Of a stretch of 20,273 nt of DNA, positions 1 to 7,540 are shown one piece after another. Source of the stretch: Nemertoderma westbladi (taxonomy: Eukaryota; Xenacoelomorpha; Nemertodermatida; Nemertodermatidae); the NCBI GenBank assembly GCA_032718475.1, contig JAUCBJ010008696.1:1-20273 (forward strand), read 5' to 3'. The notes under the pieces were generated by a model, which saw only the letters and a program-made list of their open reading frames with translations, was not told the origin of the DNA and did not search any database. Position numbers and translations under genes: made by a program. Each line of letters opens with the position of its first letter. The first letter of the stretch is position 1.

Positions 1-225
1 GCCAGTGCGAAATCACGCGAACCCGAAATCATTAGGCAAAATGGGTTGGGGTTTAGAGCAGAGTTGAGCCAAAAGCCGACAAACTCTAAGTCACCTCACA
101 TCTAACCTCTGTTTGTGCTTCCTCTAGTAGAAACACTATTATCAAAGATCCACGCAGGAATAGGAGCACCAGGCGCCGTTCAACCGATATGGGGCCAAAA
201 CTTTAACCTGTTTGGAGTGGAGAGT

Positions 226-586
226 ATGGCTAGGAGTACAGCCAAGCTTGCTAAATCCAAGGCGGATCCAAACGTCACGCGACAGCGATTGGACGCTTAT
301 AACAAAACAGCGGAGGAGTTACGCGCGGAGTTCAAAGCGTTGTACCCCTACGATGCGTTATGCGACGCCAGCGACGTTTGCGAGAACCCCGAGCTGATAT
401 TAGCGCGTTGCCCAAACCACCAAAGTCTGCGTTACCAAGAAGGCGGTCGTTTCATCTCCCGTCGTCCCCTTTCCTAGCGTTTTGGAACCACCGACAACTC
501 GACGCCGAAGTCCGAGCCCAGTTCGACCTCGACCACCACCCAATCGCAATAGAGGACGTGGACGAGCCCGTTCGACCAAGGATTAG
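226..586 (+). pseudogene. small basic protein remnant with a frame change (possible exon or retroelement gag/ORF1-like)
   Basis: I do not recognise the family. An ATG at 226 in good context (A at -3, G at +4) opens a charged, helix-prone segment (about 60 residues, including TAEELRAEFKALYPYD) that stays in frame to a stop at 475-477. From about 404 the more protein-like signal moves to another frame (starting at 416), which reads a basic Pro/Arg/Ser tail (RRRSPSPVRPRPPPNR, then RGRGRARSTKD) and stops at 584-586. Such tails suit nucleic-acid binding. The segment is CpG-rich and less AT-rich than its flanks, as an exon would be. A pyrimidine tract ending in CTCTAG at 121-127 could be a splice acceptor. 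It may be a host exon, a pseudogene, or the nucleocapsid end of a retroelement gag. No RT or integrase accompanies it here. The frame change could be decay, splicing or recoding. Confidence 0.35.
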
Positions 587-599
587 GAAAGATTCGATT

Positions 600-1340
600 T
601 CGATTTATATTCAGATATTATATTTGGACAGTATATTTGGATATTTATATTCGGATATTATGTATGAATGTTGGGTTTGGAAGGACGAGATATGGAAAGG
701 AAGGCTTGCGAGCCTACCGTTAGCAATTGGTGCTCAGGAGAAGACATCCAGACCAGTAGGACGAACTTTTCAGATCGTCAGGAGGACATTATTGAAAGTT
801 ATTAGCGCATTATGTTTATATTATATTTGGACAGATTTAATTTGGTGAAGGGTTATTATGTATATTTACAATATATAAAGATTTATCGAAAGAGTTTGAT
901 TTATTTGTTTGAAGAGTTTGATTTATTTGTTCTGATTTGTTTGATTGATTTGTTCTGATTTGTTTAATTTGTTTATCTTGATAACCGAAAGCCTTTTTTT
1001 GTATTTTAGGCACTAAAGTTAATTCGTAAATTTATATTTGTATGTACGATCGATTGTATTTACGCCGTATCTGCAATATTAAGTATGCAATGATTAGATA
1101 GTGATTATATTTTATATTTTAGGCCCTACCAGTAAATTTAGAAATAGTTTGTAGATATTTTATATTTGATTGGTGAAAACAGTCTTACTTACTGTTTTCA
1201 TGGAGCGGTGATGAATTATTTCACTATAAGGTAGCATTTGTAGTTTAACTTTAACGTAAAAACTTTTGAAAATCCGACGTATTTTGATTAAGTTACAGTA
1301 ATGTAATATGCCTATTCATATTTGTACACATAAAACCCTT
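600..1340. other. AT-rich non-coding stretch
   Basis: No convincing gene is visible. Short direct repeats rich in TTATATTTGGACAG recur near 617 and 818, and GATTTATTTGTT-type repeats fill 895-975. A perfect 10-bp inverted repeat (TGAAAACAGT and ACTGTTTTCA, 7-base loop) lies at about 1174-1200. The long open frame reaching 848 encodes low-complexity I/Y/L-rich sequence and is probably not real. Confidence 0.5.
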
Positions 1341-1345
1341 AGGTA

Positions 1346-1421
1346 CTCTCGTGGCGTAGTGGTCAGATGGTTAAGGCGTTGGTTACATTACGTAGGTTAC
1401 GAGTTCGAATCCCAGTCGGGA
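1346..1421 (+). repeat. tRNA-like sequence (pseudo-tRNA or tRNA-derived SINE head)
   Basis: An A-box-like TGGCGTAGTGG lies at 1352-1362 and a B-box-like AGTTCGAATCC at 1402-1412, the internal promoter pair of RNA polymerase III genes. Five of seven acceptor-stem positions can pair (TCTCG with CGGGA), but the T-arm stem is poorly paired and the D-arm region is a few bases too long. This argues against a working tRNA. The nearest T run (TTTT at about 1433) is not a clean terminator. It is best read as a decayed tRNA copy or the 5' head of a tRNA-derived SINE. Confidence 0.5.
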
Positions 1422-1497
1422 AATTTGTATTTTGGGGCCATTTATTTTCGTGTGGTGCTAATTGGTAGGCCAATGAGAAGCGTACAACGTAGCGAAT

Positions 1498-1720
1498 AAT
1501 GAGCCAGGCCAATCATAGGGCATAAATTATCTTATTGCTCAAATGTGAGGCAGTGGAAAATTCTGTTAGGATTCCATGTCCCAGATTTAGTGTAAGGGCC
1601 GGACTGCGTTGAACGATGAGCTGGGCCAATCATAGGGCACGACGCACTTCATTGCTCAATTGTGAAGCTGTGGAAATTTCTGTTTAGTTTCCATGTGCAA
1701 TTTCTAGTATAAAAGGCCGG
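1498..1720 (+). repeat. duplicated ~105-bp promoter-like module containing CCAAT
   Basis: Two diverged copies run from about 1498 to 1602 and 1615 to 1720. Each starts with a GAGC..GGCCAATCATAGGGC block, continues with ATTGCTCAA and GTGGAAA, and ends in an AGT-TAA-GGCCGG-type block. The first copy has TGTAAGGG where the second has TATAAAAG. A further GGCCAATGAG sits just upstream at about 1468-1477. Repeated CCAAT boxes followed by TATA are typical of RNA polymerase II promoters and of LTR U3 regions. Confidence 0.55.
1708..1715 (+). promoter_or_regulatory. candidate TATA box
   Basis: TATAAAAG follows two CCAAT boxes and would place transcription start near 1735-1745. It sits at the end of the second copy of the duplicated module. 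The promoter reading is inference. No clear long coding exon follows, but a splice donor is present about 330 bases downstream. Confidence 0.45.
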
Positions 1721-2063
1721 TTTGCCTTCGGTTATCACGTTATTATCACCTTATGTTATGTCACTTCTTAGCACTTTGTAACACTCTTACTTTAGTTTCC
1801 ATTTAGTTTATTTCGGTTTCTTGTTGAAACTTGTTTGATAAATCCTTTTGTAAAACTGTAAATATACTGCAATTTCCTGACATGTTTTCTTTTGGTCCGA
1901 CTTCGGGACAGCCGAACACCAGGGAGATGGCAGCCTAGACCGTTAGGCCGTAAGCAACGCAGGGAAGGGATGTCCACAACACGCTAGCGCCCACATTGGA
2001 TTGACCGCGCACCCCCTTTGCCCCTTCGAAATGCTCAACTTGCCATGCAGCGCCCGCTTTGTG

Positions 2064-2075
2064 AGAAAGGTAAGA
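2064..2075 (+). other. candidate 5' splice donor
   Basis: GAGAAAG|GTAAGA (exon end at 2069) is a near-consensus donor. With the TATA box at 1708 it would bound a mostly untranslated first exon of about 330 bases. The short frame from ATG at about 2031 across the junction covers only 13 codons. No matching downstream exon is recognised in the window. Confidence 0.3.
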
Positions 2076-2177
2076 CTTTGTTCGACGCCCTTGCCCGCCG
2101 TAAGACCTATAGATCAGGGTAAGCGTGACACCGCACTGGACGCCGCAAATTTAGGATCAAATAATTATATCCAGACA

Positions 2178-2383
2178 CCCCCCCCCCCCCCTTCTTGTCA
2201 GTCCTACGAACCCCTGGGTTAACCTGTACTTCCTACAGGTGCGAACTATTGCCATTCGTCAGTACGCGAGTACATATTAGGTACGGACAGCATATGTTCC
2301 ATAATTTAGTGATTCGTAGCACTGACTGTTTGGTACCGGTTCGCTTTGTAGAACGTACATTAGTACCCCCCCCCCCCCCCCCC
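2178..2383. repeat. two poly-C tracts, 14 and 18 bases
   Basis: C runs at 2178-2191 and 2366-2383 sit about 190 bases apart, each followed by CTTGTC or TTCTTGTC. Short frames that cross these runs encode poly-proline only because of the homopolymer and are not genes. Confidence 0.8.
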
Positions 2384-3575
2384 TTGTCTGGAGTTAGCTA
2401 TTTGATCAGGCAAGGAGCATTTCTGCTACCGGCACACTGCTTGGCCTAGGGAGGTTTATTAATATCCTACCGCGCCTTGCCACGTACTGATAGGTATTGC
2501 TGCTAACTACCGCAGCAACAAAGTTCTAGAATTAAATTAGTATACCAGATCAGCTAACGTACGGTAGCGATTAACCCCTATTCTTATCTTACAACCAGAA
2601 TCTGGTATTAGTGCCGATCACGGGTGTAGTTACTAACACTGTGGTTGCCCATTGGGTTGTGGATAGGAAGGAGAGAGCTTTGACGTCATTCGTGAGTATA
2701 AAGTTCTACAAACGCGACTAGTTTATTTTAGTAGCTAGCGCACGGTATCATTTTAGTCAGAAAATCACTAAAACCTAGTAAAAGGAATTACACGAAATTG
2801 TTTTATTTGTAACACACCCACACACACACGCCCTAAAACATATTGCCCTTAAAGTTCTACTAGCTATAGCGTACTATACATTACGTTAGGTGGAAATTAT
2901 CTGTATTTGTAAAATTAGGATCTGATTTAGTTGCGGCAAGATAAGGAGTATTTCACTTTCGTTATTAAACTGTTGTTTGTCTGGACAACGGTATTGTTAC
3001 ATTTAGGCCTGACCCTTTAGACTGATTTCGTACAGGGGGATCAGTTATTGTTACATTTAGGTACGACCCCTTTTCGACTGATTTAGGACTGTCAGTGTTG
3101 TTACGCTAGGTCTGTTAACCCACTAGCTCGTATATAAACCATATAAATCACACCGCGGCAAGTTACTGTATTTAGGACTGTCAGTGATAGTTAGGATTCG
3201 CTGCGCGGGGATTGTTTTCCCGTGAGTTTGGTCTGTTACTGTAACTGTACATCTGCCTCACCGGTTAGAGGACAGGTATCCTTCTGTCTAGTACGTAGGC
3301 ATTAGACCCGCTCACGTACATAGAATAGATACAAGGCTCTGTTCCTCGCCAGTAGTCGTTTGTGTACTATATCTGTTTGTTTAGATATCCTGGACTGGGA
3401 TTTGTTGTCAGATACTGTACAAGCCCGTATACATTACTAGAGTCTCATAGTAAGATACATCGTTACTAGGATCTGGTAAGCGGTATACTACTGGACCCTT
3501 ACACACACATATTTTTCCACAAATCTTTATCGTATTGCTTGAAATTTGAAACTCGAAAGAAAGATAAGATTCGAA
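2384..3575. other. non-coding region with degenerate tandem repeats
   Basis: No gene is seen. TATTGTTACATTTAGG blocks recur at 2992 and 3046, with a weaker copy at about 3096, giving a ~50-54-bp period. TTTAGGACTGTCAGTG recurs at about 3083 and 3171. AAAGTTCTA blocks occur at about 2519, 2700 and 2850. A CA-rich microsatellite lies at about 2813-2831. Blocks around 2405-2440 and 2930-2970 share GGCAAG..AGGAG.ATTTC, hinting at an old longer-period duplication. Confidence 0.5.
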
Positions 3576-3907
3576 ATATGTAACAATATCTGAATTTGTT
3601 GAGAAACATCTGAGATAATAATAGGCGTTCAAAGATTGCAAGAAGTATCGTTCGCTGAAGGCCATTTATTCTATTTAATAAATAAACAATATTCTAGAAC
3701 CTGTTATTTATTTTATGAGTTGGTGGGCAACAGCGGTATGCCTATATAATATCTATACCGCGTAGCTATTCATACATAAACAAAATGTTCCAGAACATTG
3801 TGTAGGGGCCTACATAATATACGGCCTTCAGCGAACCATACATCTTGTAATCTTTGAACGCCTATATCTCAGCTGTTTCTCAACGAATTTTAGATATTGT
3901 TACATAT
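3576..3907. repeat. fold-back (long inverted repeat) element
   Basis: The left arm (3576-3663) and right arm (3823-3907) are reverse complements over about 85 bases with roughly 85-90% identity by eye. Key shared blocks are GGCCTTCAGCGAAC, AATCTTTGAACGCC, GTTTCTCAAC and AGATATTGTTACATAT. Weaker similarity extends each arm inward to about 3700 and 3787 (TTCTAGAA versus TTCCAGAA). The centre holds another small inverted pair, GCGGTAT and ATACCGC. Similar sequence recurs at four or more other places in the window, so this is a dispersed family, probably a non-autonomous DNA element. No terminal duplications could be fixed. Confidence 0.7.
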
Positions 3908-3929
3908 TTAAAATCCTTGCAACGCAAGC

Positions 3930-4180
3930 TTTCTATTGATATGGTAAAGGTTACTACTAAATGTGAATAATGGCCACGATACGGATGGTGCGATTTCGCA
4001 AAAGACACTTTTTTAAAACGCTTTAAAAAAATTTCAAGGCGAAATTGAAAATTCCGGCTTCATGGTAACAACCACGGTGAGTTGAACTAGTTGTGTTTCA
4101 AATTTCAAGCAATATGATAAAGATTTGTATAATTTGTTTTTGTATAATACCCTATAACACTATAATTTTTATTCTTAAAT
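3930..4180. other. non-coding AT-rich stretch
   Basis: Runs of A and T with no coding signal. A block near 4000-4060 weakly resembles 13570-13620 (AAAAGA.AC.TTTT.TAAAACG), possibly relics of one repeat. Confidence 0.3.
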
Positions 4181-4181
4181 T

Positions 4182-4322
4182 GTTACTTTTCGCTCGAATT
4201 TAGACCAAAAGCGGGAGAAAAAGTTTCACTTTTTTCCCCTAGGGATAAAAGTAACCCATGGTTTTGTTTGCAATAGGTTTGCTTTGATTTTACTTTTTTT
4301 TTCCGGCGAAAAAAAGTAAAAT
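4182..4322. repeat. nested A/T-rich hairpins
   Basis: GTTACTTTT (4182-4190) and AAAAGTAAC (4247-4255) are complementary. Inside them GAAAAAGT and ACTTTTTTC form a smaller stem. A separate perfect 14-bp stem pairs 4287-4300 with 4309-4322 around an 8-base loop (TTCCGGCG). A related AAAAAAGT-TAT-ACTTTTTT hairpin recurs near 4745-4764. Confidence 0.6.
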
Positions 4323-4329
4323 AAAATAT

Positions 4330-4900
4330 TTTTGGTGGAATTTCTTAAATTTTATTAAATGTGTTGAAAGGGCATTGACGTAGAAACGGTTTGCAAGTAA
4401 TTTGAGCAAAATCCATTCACTCACTCAAAAGTTATGGCAACTTTAGTGTCTGCATGGCGAACTCAAAAACGGAACTCCAATATCTAATATTGGTTTATGT
4501 TGTTAAGCGGCTCTCTAGTTACGTAATAAATATTCGAGAACACTAAATTATTTAACATTGAATAAGGCAGCATCAGGAGCTGGAGAGTACAATAATTTGA
4601 ATCACAGTAACTATGGAAGCAATATAGTAAAATACTACAGTTCAATTTATATAGTTCAAACGTAGAACATTTTTTTTTTCAATATTCTCTCGACCCTTTA
4701 TTAACCTCGCTGGTGCTCGGTAAATAAAATGCCTCGAGAATAGTGAAAAAAAGTTATACTTTTTTCCCATGTATATAATAACTAATTATATTTTCTAATC
4801 ATTAATGTTTCGAAGTAATATGTGGTAAAATAACTATGGCAATGCAATATAATTATTTCTAAAGCGCAAATAAATTCTGACCAATTTCATAAAAGCAATT
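4330..4900. other. 3' flank of the oxygenase gene
   Basis: No gene is visible. This is the downstream side of the minus-strand oxygenase. TTTATT at 4697-4702 is AATAAA on the minus strand, about 200 bases after the stop, and is the best candidate polyadenylation signal. A hairpin of AAAAAAGT and ACTTTTTT lies at about 4745-4764. Confidence 0.4.
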
Positions 4901-4901
4901 A

Positions 4902-6557
4902 TTATTTAGTTGGTGTGTACCAACCGTGGAAGCCCATCGGAATACAAGCTTCAAAGGTAGCCCTGGCGACCACATTGAACGTAGTCGCATCCAGAATTAA
5001 AAGTCCTGCTTTGTTGTCCTCGTGAATGTGTATCAATACAGAAACAACCACGCCATCGTCTTCAGCAGTAGCCCCAGGTCGTTGGATGAAAACTGGTTCC
5101 GAGAAGATGTACGAGGGATCATCATATTGAACGAATGATTTCGTTTCTACATCCGCCTTCACGAGGCAGGTCAACGATTCGTCATTAAATCCTATTCCAT
5201 AAAAATAGCGATAAGGTTTCCCGGTAAAGTTTTCATTGATTCGAGTTAATTCCACTTGTTGGGATGGTAAGATGTCTTCGAAGTGGAGATGAATCGATCC
5301 ATCCTTATTTAGATTCGCTGTAGCTTGGCTTCCTGCGAGAGAAACGAGATTAGGACCATCTGGCGTTTTCTCAACATCCAACCTCAATGGAAGAACATAT
5401 CTCGCTGATTTTAATGTTAGCTCGGTCTCTTTCAGCATTTTTTTATTCTCCGTGACATATGTGGTTGCGCCTTGCAGAGTGGATTTATAATCTTTATGCC
5501 GACACAAATCAATAACAATGTGGTCGTCCTGTTCGTAGCTGTTGATCACGTGAAAGAAGAAGAAGGCATCTGTGATGAATCTCTTAGGTACATGTTCTCC
5601 GGTGGATTTGTCTATCACGTGGAATATCGCAGTTTCTTTCGGAAAAAACTCGATTACTTCGGATATTGGTTGTTTAAGAATTTTACGCTTCAATAATATG
5701 CCAAGAACACTAATTGTTACCGGTTGCTCGATGAATATAAAGTAGTTCTCGGTCATACCAAAGCTATGATAATAAGATGGGTTTAACGACCATCTTGGAG
5801 TTATCTTGGAAATTATTTTACCACTTAACTTACTGACGGTTGGTTTATTTTCATTCACATTCGCGGGGGGTTTATTCCCATCAGACAGTGGTTCTGATTT
5901 GTCCTCGGTTGGTTCGGTTTCGATTTCTTCTGAGGGTTCTGACTTATTAAGCTGAACAATGCAATAATAACCGTTTTTGCCGTATTTAGATCCAGCATTA
6001 TACAGCGAACCATCTTTGTTGACGTATGGATGGGCTGTACAGGAGTTAACTGCTAGTATTTCAGTAAGGTTTTCTCTCCGCAAACTCTCCAGTGTTACTG
6101 GATCCACCTCCCATATGTAATTGCTCTCAGTTGCCGCGTAAATACTGTCTCGAATTGGAAACACATTAACAAGGCAATTGTCTCCGAATTCGACTTCTGA
6201 ACTAAAATACGTGAAGAATCTTGCGAACAAACTTTTGCATGGGTCATGAGACGCAACGGTGCCGAATTCATCCATAGTAATCCTATTAGCTTCAAGATTT
6301 TTCTGAAAAACCTCGGATTTCAGAAATCGCGATGAGTATTTTACTGTTCCGTGGCCAATCTCAAAGCGATGCATCAAAGCGGGCCCATCAAACCAATGTT
6401 TGTAATAATCGTCCCCCCAATGTGTTTTACCTGGCCCATTACGAATCAGGCTCCCCTCCAGCCATTCGGGAATCTCTCCTTCAATATTTAGGGTGCCGCG
6501 AGGTTCTATGGTTTCATTTTCTATATGTCGAAACATAAATTTCTGGAGATTCTCCAT
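4902..6557 (-). CDS. carotenoid cleavage oxygenase, BCO1/BCO2/RPE65 family (BCO1-like)
   Basis: A complete 551-residue member of the carotenoid cleavage oxygenase family: non-haem Fe(II) seven-bladed beta-propeller enzymes that cleave or isomerise carotenoids and retinoids. All four iron-binding histidines are present in their usual contexts: His176 (TAHP), His264 (SYYHSFGMTENY), His336 (FFHVINSYE) and His544 (GFHGW). Other family marks are EGSLIRNGPG (34-43), HWFDGPALMHRF (54-65), HDPCK (104-108, PDPCK in vertebrate relatives) and EPVFIQRPGATAEDDG (487-502). SYYHSFG.TENY and the N-terminus look closest to BCO1, so retinal formation from beta-carotene is plausible but not shown. Length fits the family (about 530-580). 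Residues about 205-243 form an E/P/N-rich insertion between His176 and His264. There are no introns, stops, signal peptide or membrane span. The ATG has a good context (AAAAATGG). Paralog identity is unresolved. Confidence 0.93.
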   Translation of the reverse strand: MENLQKFMFRHIENETIEPRGTLNIEGEIPEWLEGSLIRNGPGKTHWGDDYYKHWFDGPALMHRFEIGHGTVKYSSRFLKSEVFQKNLEANRITMDEFGTVASHDPCKSLFARFFTYFSSEVEFGDNCLVNVFPIRDSIYAATESNYIWEVDPVTLESLRRENLTEILAVNSCTAHPYVNKDGSLYNAGSKYGKNGYYCIVQLNKSEPSEEIETEPTEDKSEPLSDGNKPPANVNENKPTVSKLSGKIISKITPRWSLNPSYYHSFGMTENYFIFIEQPVTISVLGILLKRKILKQPISEVIEFFPKETAIFHVIDKSTGEHVPKRFITDAFFFFHVINSYEQDDHIVIDLCRHKDYKSTLQGATTYVTENKKMLKETELTLKSARYVLPLRLDVEKTPDGPNLVSLAGSQATANLNKDGSIHLHFEDILPSQQVELTRINENFTGKPYRYFYGIGFNDESLTCLVKADVETKSFVQYDDPSYIFSEPVFIQRPGATAEDDGVVVSVLIHIHEDNKAGLLILDATTFNVVARATFEACIPMGFHGWYTPTK

Positions 6558-6583
6558 TTTTACTAATTTCAGTTTTTGGTAAA

Positions 6584-6591
6584 TTTATATA
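6584..6591 (-). promoter_or_regulatory. candidate TATA box for the oxygenase gene
   Basis: TATATAAA on the minus strand, 27-34 bases upstream of the ATG. If used, transcription would begin almost at the start codon, leaving virtually no 5' UTR. So it is either not the true TATA box, or the leader comes from elsewhere (an upstream exon or trans-splicing). GAAATTAG just before TAAAAATGG could act as a weak acceptor. Confidence 0.3.
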
Positions 6592-6800
6592 GATATAACA
6601 TTACAGTACATGACAGGGCAGTTCGTTCTTAGATGGATATGGAGTAACTCTCTAGGCCTACATCTGGCACCAGATTACATACTGTATTACTTGCCAATGG
6701 TGGTTGTATGTTGGCAAGCTCGTTATCTGTTTTACAACCAAAATAGAGGAGAGGCACTGACTTCATATTATAAATTCGCAGTTGCTGATGGGGTTTAATT
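6592..6800. other. 5' flank of the oxygenase gene
   Basis: Presumed promoter side of the minus-strand oxygenase. No coding sequence is recognised. The short plus-strand frame at 6610-6798 has no family features. CTGGCACCAG (about 6664-6673) is a short palindrome. No other known regulatory site can be named. Confidence 0.3.
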
Positions 6801-7107
6801 GATTAGTTGTCGTTAGTTCTAAAGTACTTTAGTTCCAAACCGTAAACGTCATTAGTTCCAATTGGAGTCTCTTAGTTCTAAACCGGCAATCATTTGTTCT
6901 AAACCGGTTACGTCAATAGTTCTAATCAAAGCGTCTGTAGTTCTAATTGTTAACGTCATTAATTCCAATTGAATAGCACGTAGACTTAAACACCTGTCAG
7001 TTGCTTTAGACATAGCGTCAGTTGTTTTAAACCGGATAAGTCAATAGTTATAATCCAAAAGTCAGTAGTTCTAATTGTGAAAGTCATAAGTTCCAATTGA
7101 TTAGCAC
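6801..7107. repeat. diverged ~21-bp tandem repeat with ~129-bp super-period
   Basis: About 13 imperfect units follow the pattern GTCA.TAGTTCTAA followed by ACCGG or TTG. A block of several units starting GTCAATAGTT at 6911 is repeated from 7040, an offset of 129 bases (about six units), ending in both cases with CCAATTGA.TAGCAC. It lies about 250-550 bases upstream of the oxygenase ATG. Confidence 0.7.
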
Positions 7108-7109
7108 AC

Positions 7110-7468
7110 AAAACTAATATTTATCCACCCTCCCCCGCCTGTTCCTTCGTAATACCAACTAAAAATCACTTCCCAAGATATTTAACCAAAGTTACCTTGC
7201 AACGTTATATAAAATTATTTCCATTTAAAGAATAACAGGTAATTACGAGAAAAAATGCAACTGTAGCGTTAACCCGGGCTATTGATTTTCTTTTATTGTT
7301 TTGGTTAGAAAAACGTGCCACTGCAACCGGCTCCCCTGCCTTTAATTGATAAAAAATTATCATTGTTAATTCGCCGATTTGATATTTAAGTAATCAACAC
7401 CTCGGGGCCCATTTCAACAATCCCAGAGTGCCCAGCATGAGTCAACGTTTGTTTAAAAGGGTGTGTAG
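7110..7468. other. non-coding spacer
   Basis: AT-rich single-copy-looking sequence with no coding signal and no recognised regulatory or repeat feature. Confidence 0.3.
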
Positions 7469-7540
7469 GTGGGTGGGTGGCTCGGTTGGTTGGTCGGTCA
7501 GTCGGTGATTGGTCGGTCAGTCGGTAGGTCGGTCGGTGGT
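7469..7540 (+). repeat. GGTC/GGTT/GGTG tetranucleotide repeat
   Basis: Imperfect repeats of GGTGGGTGG, GGTTGGTTGG and GGTCGGTCAGTCGGT directly abut the start of the minisatellite. They may mark a simple-repeat edge of the array or its origin. Confidence 0.7.

Noticed and set aside
1900-1990. LTR end or primer-binding site (GGGACAGCC.., TGGCAGCCTAG)
   Set aside because: No paired LTR, no TG...CA boundaries and no gag-pol reading frames are found next to it in the window, so a retrotransposon call would be unsupported.
2001-2449. Two plus-strand frames containing poly-proline
   Set aside because: The proline runs come from the C homopolymers. There is no other coding character.
3408-3665. 85-codon minus-strand frame
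   Set aside because: It lies over the left arm of the fold-back repeat and shows no conserved domain.
5472-5696. Plus-strand frame inside the oxygenase gene
   Set aside because: It is the antisense shadow of the well-supported minus-strand CDS.
6555-6580. TACTAAT followed by TTTCAG, a good branch point and acceptor on the plus strand
   Set aside because: It overlaps the start of a minus-strand gene and no plus-strand exon follows. Probably coincidence.
6610-6798. 62-codon plus-strand hydrophobic frame
   Set aside because: Short, no homologous features, and located in the presumed promoter of the oxygenase.
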